Position numbers and translations under genes: made by a program. 6,696 nt of DNA, from NCBI GenBank assembly GCA_002293265.1, contig DBCW01000143.1, positions 291-6,986 on the forward strand, in the 5' to 3' direction. The notes beneath the pieces are model-generated. The model was not told the DNA's origin and ran no database searches. It worked only from the letters and a program-made list of their open reading frames with translations. Positions 1-5,523 of the stretch are shown in pieces. Source of the stretch: Eggerthellales bacterium UBA948. Lineage in GTDB: Bacteria; Actinomycetota; Coriobacteriia; Coriobacteriales; UBA8131. Within the stretch, counting starts at the first letter, position 1; every line of letters starts with the position of its first letter.

Positions 1-171
1 TAGTGTGGAGCAAAAGAAGAGCAGATAGGCTGTTATCACCGTCGGGTTTAAGTAACCGGCAATTACCGTTGGATATTCTTTCATGGCACTCTTTTTAAGC
101 ATCAGTTGCGACACAGAGTTCACCAGCACTGATCCCACAAAAATTAATGTGAACATAAGCTCATTTGCCAC
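1..171 (-). CDS. Second SMR/EamA-type small membrane protein (3' end outside the window)
   Basis: Fifty-seven codons run without a stop from GTG 171 to the left edge. The first helix is at about residues 6-24, followed by SQLMLKKSA (20-28), a signature I associate with SMR-like EamA proteins (S/G-Q-x-x-x-K-x-A), then a loop with YLNP and a second helix starting at about 48. The normal length would be about 110-140 residues, so slightly more than half the gene is missing. GTG 171 has a weak GGTGGTGA six bases upstream and gives an 11-nt overlap with the preceding gene; ATG 156 is an alternative start that removes the overlap. The ATG at 163 is out of frame and stops after six codons. As the partner of the preceding SMR gene it probably forms the second half of an ArnE/ArnF-like flippase. 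The short length makes the family call less sure than for its neighbour. Confidence 0.75.
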   Translation of the reverse strand, partial: MANELMFTLIFVGSVLVNSVSQLMLKKSAMKEYPTVIAGYLNPTVITAYLLFFCSTL

Positions 172-595
172 TGTCAGTCACCACCAAAACAACGCCTGCA
201 AAAACTATCGCTGCGCCTATCAACATGGTGATGCTTATCGTCTCATTAAAAAGTAGATGCCCCCATATCATTCCCCATACAATAGTGATACCTTTGTTTG
301 CGTAAGCCACCGAAAGTGGCAGCGACTTTAACACCCATTGCCAAATTACGGCGTAAACAAGCAAGATAAGCAACACACCACCGTAACTTATAAAAAACGG
401 CAGCGAGATAAAATCAAACCCTGAAGCAGTTTTAGAGAGAATGCCGGCCACAGAGTAAAGCAGGAGAATCCCGTGCAACATCAAGAAAGGCAGCCACGAC
501 CTTGGCTTTACAGTTTTTGAAGCCGTCGCTAACTTTGCTGCGTCTTCTTGACCGCCACTTGCCTTTGGTTCCATGTCAGGACTTTTCTCGCTCAT
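161..595 (-). CDS. Small four-helix SMR/EamA-type membrane protein, candidate lipid-linked sugar flippase subunit
   Basis: A 144-residue protein with a hydrophilic, charged N-terminus of about 30 residues, then four hydrophobic helices at roughly 35-54, 66-88, 94-116 and 120-139. The stretch LPLSVAYANKGI (92-103) followed by IWGHLLFNETIS (110-121) resembles the third helix and loop of SMR proteins and of ArnE/ArnF, which form a two-subunit flippase for undecaprenyl-phosphate-aminoarabinose. A TTG immediately before the ATG adds one residue if used; I chose ATG 595 as the normal codon, with a weak TAGG about ten bases upstream. It begins 14 nt after the aminotransferase stop and its end overlaps the next SMR-like gene by 11 nt, which suggests translational coupling of a heterodimer. 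Given the GT2 partner upstream, export of a lipid-linked sugar is the favoured role. Multidrug efflux is the alternative and is less likely in this context. Confidence 0.82.
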   Translation of the reverse strand: MSEKSPDMEPKASGGQEDAAKLATASKTVKPRSWLPFLMLHGILLLYSVAGILSKTASGFDFISLPFFISYGGVLLILLVYAVIWQWVLKSLPLSVAYANKGITIVWGMIWGHLLFNETISITMLIGAAIVFAGVVLVVTDSGK

Positions 596-609
596 CAAAG
601 GTCAGCCTA

Positions 610-1686
610 TTAAGATGCCCTATATGATGCGATCTTTTCACAAACCTCATCAACAGAAACGTTCTCATAACATGGAAGCGTTATCGTATTACGTTGAAGA
701 TAAAGAGCGTTTGGCTGAACATTGTTGTATTTTGCCTTGTAGTAGGCTGTGGCACTAAGGCAATATGTTCCGATGGTGCTTTCAACTCCTTGTTCAGCGA
801 GCCATTTACACAAACCATCTCGACTAACATCTTCGGGCACCATAAAGACCACGCTTTGCATGTTGTGATAAGTAAGATCATCAGCCCTTTGTGCAATGTA
901 GCCCAGTGGCTCCAAAAGCTCCGCGTATTGCCTTGCCTGAGCTCGGCGTTGTACAACTATGTCATCGATACGTGGAAGCTGTGAACAGCCCAAACAACAA
1001 GCGAGCTCCGGCATACGGTAGTTGTAACCAAACGAGACAAATTCTCCGTCTGCGTTTGCACCGTGATTTAACTTGTACGATAAGACTTCTGCATATTTTG
1101 GGTTGTTCGTAGTTATCGCACCACCTTCTCCGCATGTTAAAAGCTTTCTGGGGTGAAAGCTAAAGCAGGTTAGGTCGGCGATGTTTCCAACCTTTGTTTC
1201 GCCTACACGACTGCCTATGGCACAGGCAGCATCTTCTATTAGCACCAAGTTGTGCTCTTTGCAAAACTCAGCAATATCCAAGAGACCGGAAGGGTTACCC
1301 AGGGCATCAACAAACATCACTGCCTTTGTTTTTTCTGACAGGTTCGCCTTTACGCTATCCAAAGTCATGTTGTACGTGTCCAGAGATACGTCGGCAAAGA
1401 CCGGCGTTGCGCCAAGATCTTCAATCACGTTTGAAGATGCCGGAAACGAAAAGTCTGACACTATAATCTCGTCACCGGGACCTACATCTAAAAGTTTGAG
1501 CGACATGGTAAGTGCAGTCGTTGCAGATGTTGTCAGGAATGCACTGGCGGCACCGGTGTAGTTTTTTAGCATCTCCGGAAAGCGCTTTGAGTATTCGCCT
1601 TTGGTAAGCATGCCGCTGTTAATTATTTTTGCGAACTGAGGCTCCAGCTCCTGATAGTCTAAGTATGGTTTGATTAATTGGATCAT
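610..1686 (-). CDS. Second DegT/DnrJ/EryC1/StrS-family aminotransferase, divergent from its neighbour
   Basis: A 358-residue PLP enzyme of the same family as the upstream gene but clearly not a recent duplicate. Landmarks are GMLTKGEYSKRFPEML (25-40), TTSATTAL (52-59), DVGPGDEIIVSDFSFPA (67-83), EDAAC (151-155, Asp152 facing the PLP ring) and SFHPRKLLTCGEGGA (176-190, Lys181 as the Schiff-base lysine). The HPRK-x-x-T-x-GEGG form is common in sugar 4-aminotransferases such as those in ArnB- and DesI-type branches. It probably aminates a keto-sugar nucleotide. With the WbpE-like gene beside it, the locus may make a diamino sugar or two different amino sugars. ATG 1686 has AAAGG six bases upstream; the gap to the previous gene is 49 nt. 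It is rich in Cys, with an ELACCLGC cluster (227-234) where relatives usually show Ala or Leu. Active-site residues are intact, so I see no sign of a non-catalytic paralogue. Confidence 0.9.
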   Translation of the reverse strand: MIQLIKPYLDYQELEPQFAKIINSGMLTKGEYSKRFPEMLKNYTGAASAFLTTSATTALTMSLKLLDVGPGDEIIVSDFSFPASSNVIEDLGATPVFADVSLDTYNMTLDSVKANLSEKTKAVMFVDALGNPSGLLDIAEFCKEHNLVLIEDAACAIGSRVGETKVGNIADLTCFSFHPRKLLTCGEGGAITTNNPKYAEVLSYKLNHGANADGEFVSFGYNYRMPELACCLGCSQLPRIDDIVVQRRAQARQYAELLEPLGYIAQRADDLTYHNMQSVVFMVPEDVSRDGLCKWLAEQGVESTIGTYCLSATAYYKAKYNNVQPNALYLQRNTITLPCYENVSVDEVCEKIASYRAS

Positions 1687-1735
1687 CTGATGCCTTTCGG
1701 TGAGTAAATATCATTGTAAGGATTGCGATGCCTCA

Positions 1736-2860
1736 TTAAGAAACCGCTGACCTTACAGCGGCTGTTATTGTGTCTATCTCGGCAACACTCAAGTATGGGT
1801 GCATTGGAAGCGAGAGCACTCTGCTTGAGAGATATTCACTCACAGGCAGATCGCCAAGCTTATAGCCCAAAGTTTTATAGGCAGTGGAGAGATGAATTGG
1901 TATTGGATAGTATATCGCGTAGGGAATTGCCTTGGCTTTGAGGCTTTCGATGATCTGCTCGCGTTGGGCTTCGTCTTTAGCTACCAGAGTAAACTGCGCC
2001 CAGACTGAGGTGCAGTCCTTTAGAATACTTGGTGTCTGGATAACATCGTGCAGCCTATCAAAATAGACACCGGCAACCTTGTTACGTGCCTCAATCTCGT
2101 CTTCAAATATATCTAACTTGGAGAGCAGGATGGCTGCTTGCAGGGTGTCCAAGCGCCCGTTTATGCCTATGCGTACGTTGTCGTACTTGTCTGAGCCTTG
2201 GCCGTGTATTCTAATGGACCTGTAAAGCTCGGCAAGTTTGTCGTCGTTTGTAAAGATCGCACCACCGTCGCCATAACCGCCTAACGGTTTGGCCGGGAAA
2301 AAGGATGTGGCCGCAACATCACCAAAGCTTCCGGCGCGCTTGCCTTTATAGATTCCGCCAAAACCTTGGGCAGCATCTTCGAGCACAAACAGGTCGTGTT
2401 TTTTCGCTACCCTATCTATTTCATCGTAATCGGCAGGGCAACCAAATAGGTCAACAGTAATGATGCCTTTAGGAGTGAGTTTCCCCTCAGCGATAACCTT
2501 TTCGATTGCTGACTCTAAGGACACAGCTGAGATGTTAAAGGTGATAGGATCGCAGTCTACAAAGACCGGCGTGGCTTTGGCTAAAGTTATGCTTTCGGCA
2601 GAAGCAAAGAAAGTAAAGGCGGGTACAAATACGGCATCGGTCTCTTTGAGCTCGTAAGCCATTAAAGGTATAACTAAAGCATCGGTTCCGCTAGCGCAGC
2701 TCAATGCGTGTTTTACGCCAGCAAACTCAGCGAGTCTTTGCTCGAGTTCGGATACTTCCGGCCCCATGATGTACTTTTGCCCCCGCAAAACATCTTCAAC
2801 TCTTGTTAAAACGTCTTTTTCAATTCGCTCAAATTGCGTCTTAAGATCGATAAACTGCAT
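1736..2860 (-). CDS. DegT/DnrJ/EryC1/StrS-family sugar aminotransferase, WbpE-like
   Basis: A 374-residue PLP-dependent (fold type I) aminotransferase that turns a keto-sugar nucleotide into an amino sugar, usually with glutamate as donor. The family start FIDLKTQ (3-9), GPEVSELE (33-40) and SGTDAL (57-62) are present. EDAAQ (161-165) carries Asp162, which pairs with the pyridine nitrogen. SFFPAKPLGGYGDGGA (186-201) carries Lys191, the Schiff-base lysine. The stretch NGRLDTLQAAILLSKL (234-249) and the end SLPMHPYL are very close, from memory, to WbpE of Pseudomonas aeruginosa, which aminates C3 of UDP-3-keto-GlcNAcA. Similarity along the chain looks high enough to call the subfamily, but the WbpA/WbpB dehydrogenases that make that substrate are not in this window, so the substrate may differ. 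ATG 2860 has AGGAG at 2870-2866 with a 5-nt spacer. The preceding 120-nt gap holds a repeat element. Confidence 0.92.
   Translation of the reverse strand: MQFIDLKTQFERIEKDVLTRVEDVLRGQKYIMGPEVSELEQRLAEFAGVKHALSCASGTDALVIPLMAYELKETDAVFVPAFTFFASAESITLAKATPVFVDCDPITFNISAVSLESAIEKVIAEGKLTPKGIITVDLFGCPADYDEIDRVAKKHDLFVLEDAAQGFGGIYKGKRAGSFGDVAATSFFPAKPLGGYGDGGAIFTNDDKLAELYRSIRIHGQGSDKYDNVRIGINGRLDTLQAAILLSKLDIFEDEIEARNKVAGVYFDRLHDVIQTPSILKDCTSVWAQFTLVAKDEAQREQIIESLKAKAIPYAIYYPIPIHLSTAYKTLGYKLGDLPVSEYLSSRVLSLPMHPYLSVAEIDTITAAVRSAVS
1740..1762 (-). terminator. Possible weak attenuator hairpin at the end of the WbpE-like gene
   Basis: CCGCTG (1744-1749) and CAGCGG (1756-1761) form a perfect 6-bp stem, five of the six pairs GC, with a 6-nt loop. 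In the transcribed (minus) direction the stem is followed by TTTCTTAA. It overlaps the last codons and lies just before the TAA stop at 1738-1736. The T-run is broken and the stem is short, so at best it would cause partial termination between the two aminotransferase genes; it may be chance. Confidence 0.25.
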
Positions 2861-2980
2861 TCATACTCCTACTCTGTCATTTCCGCAACACCCCTGTCAT
2901 TCCCGCAACACCCCTGTCATTCCCGCGAAAGCGGGAATCCATTTTTCCTCATTTCACAAAAACAAGATCCTTCGCGTTGT
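2861..2980 (-). other. 120-nt intergenic gap inside the operon
   Basis: This is the only gap in the window above 50 nt. It holds the repeat element described separately (2874-2940) and the AGGAG site (2870-2866) for the aminotransferase. The segment 2941-2980, next to the SDR stop codon, is A/T-rich with no promoter or terminator that I can support. In the transcribed direction the palindrome is not followed by a T-run, so it does not look like an intrinsic terminator for this operon. Confidence 0.6.
2874..2940. repeat. Tandem 20-nt repeat ending in a dRS3-like palindrome
   Basis: Three units start at 2874, 2894 and 2914, each beginning CTGTCATT(T/C)CCGC. Units 1 and 2 are 20 nt long and differ by one base (T/C at 2882). 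Unit 3 changes after CCGC and runs into GAAAGCGGGAATCC. The palindrome at 2919-2938 is ATTCCCGC-GAAA-GCGGGAAT, a perfect 8-bp stem with a 4-nt loop. It fits the ATTCCC-N8-GGGAAT form of the neisserial dRS3 repeat, and GTCATTCCCGCGAAAGCGGGAATCC-type repeats occur in many bacteria. The element fills most of the only long gap in the operon, between the SDR gene and the WbpE-like gene, and ends close to the latter's ribosome binding site. Confidence 0.9.
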
Positions 2981-3952
2981 TTAGGACGACATTAACTTTA
3001 ACCTTTGCACATACCAGTCCACTGTCTTGGTAAGACCTTCTTCAAAACTGATAGTCTTGAAATCTATCAAGCTTTTTACCAGTGCATTTGTGGCGTTATG
3101 GCAATCAACATCCGCTCCACGACGCGGCTTTTTCAGTATCTCGCCTTTGTAATCCAAAAGTTTGCATATCTGCTCTACAACTAAATTCATGCTGATTGTT
3201 CCTTGAGCCGAGATGTTAACCTCATGCCCCGGTTCTACCAATTTATAAAGCTTGAGCACCGCATCAACCGTGTCTAAAACATATATAAAGTCGCGGCTCT
3301 GCTCACCGGTACCATGAATCTCAGGTTGTTGCCCGGACAGAATCTTTTTACATGTGATTGGGATAATGCCGGCAAGCGGCGGCTCAGAATTTTGCCTTGG
3401 CCCATAATTATTAAATGGTCTAACAATAAAGGCATCCACATCAAACATGTTTACGTAAGTCTTGAGCATCATATCGGCTGCCGCTTTGCCACCGGCATAG
3501 GTCGTTGTCGCGTTATAGGGATGCTGCTCATCCATAGGTTCGTAAACTGCGGTTCCGTATACCTCAGAAGACGAGAAGTGGCACAACGTTTTGAACTTGC
3601 CTCGACGTTGTATCTCTAAAAGGTTGCCGACAACCTCCACATTTGTCACAAAGGCATCACGCGGATCGATAAACGAGTAGTTTAGGGCTTTTGTGGCACA
3701 GTTAAACACGATGTCGATGCCGTAATCCTCGATTATTGCTTCCAGACGCGGATAATTCTCGGCATCTTCTTTAAACAACACAGCCCCTTGAGATATCGCC
3801 TGCTCAAGATTTTCTTCTTTTCCAAGAAACATGTTGTCGATTATAAAGACCTTAGCCGCGCCCTGGTTTTGCAGCTCATCTACAAGGTGACTACCAATAA
3901 AACCCGCACCACCGGTTACCAGTATATTTGCCCCTTTGATTTCTGCTCTCAT
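2981..3952 (-). CDS. Extended SDR sugar-nucleotide 4,6-dehydratase, epimerase or decarboxylase
   Basis: A 323-residue NAD-dependent sugar-nucleotide enzyme. The Rossmann glycine motif TGGAGFIG is at 13-20, and Asp39 at the end of the second strand favours NAD(H) over NADP(H). The catalytic segment is FSSSEVYG (126-133) with Glu130, followed by Y152-A-G-G-K156, the SDR Tyr-x-x-x-Lys pair. RPFNNYGPRQ (178-187) and the QSRDFIYV stretch (218-225) are substrate-binding signatures of this superfamily. The S-S-E triad differs from the T-D-E of dTDP-glucose 4,6-dehydratase (RmlB). It is closer to the S/T-S-E of GDP-mannose 4,6-dehydratase, LegB-type UDP-sugar 4,6-dehydratases and UDP-glucuronate decarboxylases. 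The likely product is a 4-keto sugar nucleotide, the substrate for one of the aminotransferases downstream. ATG 3952 is well fixed by AAGGAG (3964-3959) with a 6-nt spacer. The family is certain; the exact reaction is not. Confidence 0.9.
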   Translation of the reverse strand: MRAEIKGANILVTGGAGFIGSHLVDELQNQGAAKVFIIDNMFLGKEENLEQAISQGAVLFKEDAENYPRLEAIIEDYGIDIVFNCATKALNYSFIDPRDAFVTNVEVVGNLLEIQRRGKFKTLCHFSSSEVYGTAVYEPMDEQHPYNATTTYAGGKAAADMMLKTYVNMFDVDAFIVRPFNNYGPRQNSEPPLAGIIPITCKKILSGQQPEIHGTGEQSRDFIYVLDTVDAVLKLYKLVEPGHEVNISAQGTISMNLVVEQICKLLDYKGEILKKPRRGADVDCHNATNALVKSLIDFKTISFEEGLTKTVDWYVQRLKLMSS

Positions 3953-3986
3953 TAAGCGCTCCTTACTTTGTCTTTTAGGAAGTTAA

Positions 3987-4562
3987 TTATGAAAAGTAGT
4001 TTAATTCTACTTGATCGTTGGACACTACAACTTCTCCGATAACCTTTGCCGGGGTTCCGGCAACTATCGAGTACGGCAAAACATCTTTTAGCACGGTTGA
4101 ATTCGCACAAATCAAAGAATGCTCGCCGATGGTCACTCCTCGCACAATCACACTTTGCGCACCAACAAAAACGCAGTTCCCTATGGTTACAGGCGCATGT
4201 TCGTAAGCGTGTTTGCCTTCGCTTAATGCCCACTTCACGGTGTCGTGACTGTAGATATGAACGCCGGATGCCACCACAACATAGTCTCCAATAGTAAGCC
4301 CGCCGGATCCATCGAGCAAAGTATTAAGACCAATCCAACAATGAGCGCCAATTTCTACGTCGCCAATCAGTGTGGCAGAGTCATAGATTGTTGTTCCCTC
4401 TTTACCGTACCGTTCCCCTTTTTCGTTCCAGTCGCATAGGTTTTCTGCCAAAGGGTTAATGCGTTTATAATTCTCCAAGGTATGCGCGTCCAACTCGCTA
4501 CGCAACTCTTTTAATTGAGATAACAACTCCATGCTGGAGTCAGAGATCAAAGGTCTGCTCAT
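3987..4562 (-). CDS. Left-handed beta-helix (hexapeptide repeat) acyltransferase
   Basis: A 191-residue protein. Residues 1-55 are a mostly helical, charged N-terminus. From about 58 to 175 imperfect hexapeptide repeats of the [LIV]-G-x-x-x-x type follow (LIGDVEIGAHCWIG, TIGDYVVV, TIGNCVFVGAQ, TIGEHSLICANS), ending in the typical cap YSIVAGTPAKVIG (164-176). His106 in the loop VHIYSHD is the likely catalytic base, and the insertion rich in His and Lys between repeats (106-124) is as in maltose/galactoside-type and sugar O- or N-acetyltransferases. It would transfer an acetyl or related acyl group from acyl-CoA to a hydroxyl or amino group of a sugar, probably as a trimer. ATG 4562 has a clear GGAG nine bases upstream. 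It sits 28 nt after the GT2 gene and 34 nt before the SDR gene. Its position beside two sugar aminotransferases favours N-acylation of an amino-sugar nucleotide, but O-acetylation is possible. Confidence 0.88.
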   Translation of the reverse strand: MSRPLISDSSMELLSQLKELRSELDAHTLENYKRINPLAENLCDWNEKGERYGKEGTTIYDSATLIGDVEIGAHCWIGLNTLLDGSGGLTIGDYVVVASGVHIYSHDTVKWALSEGKHAYEHAPVTIGNCVFVGAQSVIVRGVTIGEHSLICANSTVLKDVLPYSIVAGTPAKVIGEVVVSNDQVELNYFS

Positions 4563-4590
4563 CTATCAACACTCCTATACTTGTCGCTTT

Positions 4591-5502
4591 TTACAAGATC
4601 TCATCGACAATAAAAGTTGGTCTATTGCGCGAAGCCTCTAATGTTCTAACTAAGTATTCGGAGATTATACCAAGCGAAAGTAGCGTGATGCCAAAACCGA
4701 TTAGCACAACGCTTATTAGTGTTGGATAACCGGCTGAAAACTGCAAGAGATTAAAGACTTTTGCGATCAGTATCCCTAAGGCATACAAAAAACCAAAGGC
4801 GGCAAGTAAAAAGCCAATTGCCGAGATTAGTCTTAGCGGAGCAAACGAAAACATCACAAAACAATCAATCAAAAGCTTGAGTTTTTTATTAAATGTCCAC
4901 TTTGATGACCCTGCAGAGCGCTCTTGGTACTCAACTTCAAAAGAAGCTCTGGAGAATCCCAGTTGAAACAGATGAAAGAAAAAAGAAGAATTGTTCTCGA
5001 CATTCGTGTTGAGTTCTCTTTTTGCTTTTGGCCCAAAGGCTACTCCAATAAGTCCATTAGCCGGATAATTAGGCAGAATATATTTGTTAACTAATGTAGC
5101 AAATATTCGACTTCCCAAGCTTCCCCGGTAACCAAGTCTTTCAGAATAAACAATCTCACTGCCCTCTTTAAGCTTTTGGTAAAAGATGGCGATATCTTCG
5201 ATTGGCTCCGGCATATCCATAGAATATACGACTATGTGATCGGCATCAGCATGAAATACGCCGGCTCTGATAGCTGCATGTGCACCAAAGTTCCTCGAAA
5301 GCTTAACAATTTTCACATCTGCCTTATCTATTTTGCATGAAGAAAGCGCATCCACAGTACTGTCTGTTGACCCATCGTCCACAAAGACAATCTGTGCAGA
5401 AAATTCTACGCTTGCAAGAAACACATTAAATGCAGACGCAAGAGCGTTAACAACAGACTCTTCGTTATGAGCTGGTATTACAATAGATATGTCAGGGCTC
5501 AT
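4591..5502 (-). CDS. GT2 glycosyltransferase, GtrB/ArnC/DPM1-like, probably acting on polyprenyl phosphate
   Basis: A 303-residue protein with an N-terminal GT-A domain: VIPAHNEE (8-15), VDDGSTD (41-47), LSRNFG (68-73) and a DXD-region SMDMPEP (94-100). The segment ERSAGSSKWTF (194-204) matches the (Q/E)R-x-x-G-x-S-(K/R)-(Y/W) motif that precedes the membrane helices in this family. Two hydrophobic helices follow at about 226-249 and 261-285, the usual layout of GtrB and ArnC enzymes, which move a sugar from a nucleotide donor to undecaprenyl phosphate on the cytoplasmic face. Length is normal for the family. ATG 5502 has an AGGA nine bases upstream. Two departures from the common pattern are visible: the LQDPPE stretch reads MPEPIE, and the later (G/D)DF-x-L-x-(D/S)R stretch reads GLIGVAFGPK (150-159), apparently losing the conserved Asp. 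The donor sugar cannot be read from sequence; the neighbouring sugar genes suggest an amino sugar. Confidence 0.87.
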   Translation of the reverse strand: MSPDISIVIPAHNEESVVNALASAFNVFLASVEFSAQIVFVDDGSTDSTVDALSSCKIDKADVKIVKLSRNFGAHAAIRAGVFHADADHIVVYSMDMPEPIEDIAIFYQKLKEGSEIVYSERLGYRGSLGSRIFATLVNKYILPNYPANGLIGVAFGPKAKRELNTNVENNSSFFFHLFQLGFSRASFEVEYQERSAGSSKWTFNKKLKLLIDCFVMFSFAPLRLISAIGFLLAAFGFLYALGILIAKVFNLLQFSAGYPTLISVVLIGFGITLLSLGIISEYLVRTLEASRNRPTFIVDEIL

Positions 5503-5523
5503 CTACCTAGTTCCTACTTCCTT

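Noticed and set aside
161..595. Multidrug efflux (EmrE-type) assignment for the small membrane protein
   Set aside because: The operon context with a polyprenyl-type GT2 and sugar genes, the paired layout and the resemblance to ArnE/ArnF make a sugar-lipid flippase the better reading.
573..1561. Several plus-strand ORFs of 60-126 codons across the second aminotransferase
   Set aside because: They are antisense shadows of a gene with a full set of family motifs, lack good ribosome binding sites and show no recognisable domain.
2874..2940. CRISPR-like array
   Set aside because: The units are adjacent with no unique spacers, there are only three, and no cas gene is present.
2877..2942. A 21-codon minus-strand ORF starting MDSRFRGND with GAGG just upstream, ending 16 nt before the aminotransferase start
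   Set aside because: It is translated from the repeat palindrome itself, and peptides like MDSRFRGND are familiar artefacts of this repeat type in many genomes. The two exact or near-exact 20-nt units do not keep the frame. A leader-peptide role cannot be excluded but has no support.
2919..2942. Palindrome as an intrinsic terminator
   Set aside because: A T-run (ATTTTT) follows the stem only on the plus strand, where no gene is being read. In the transcribed minus direction the stem is followed by GACAGGGG.
2766..2984. Plus-strand ORF containing VIPAKAGIH
   Set aside because: This is the usual spurious translation of the same repeat on the other strand, and the rest is antisense to the aminotransferase start.
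3952..4233. Minus-strand 93-codon ORF rich in Arg and Cys
   Set aside because: It lies in another frame inside the acyltransferase gene, whose hexapeptide repeats are clear, and its composition is not protein-like.
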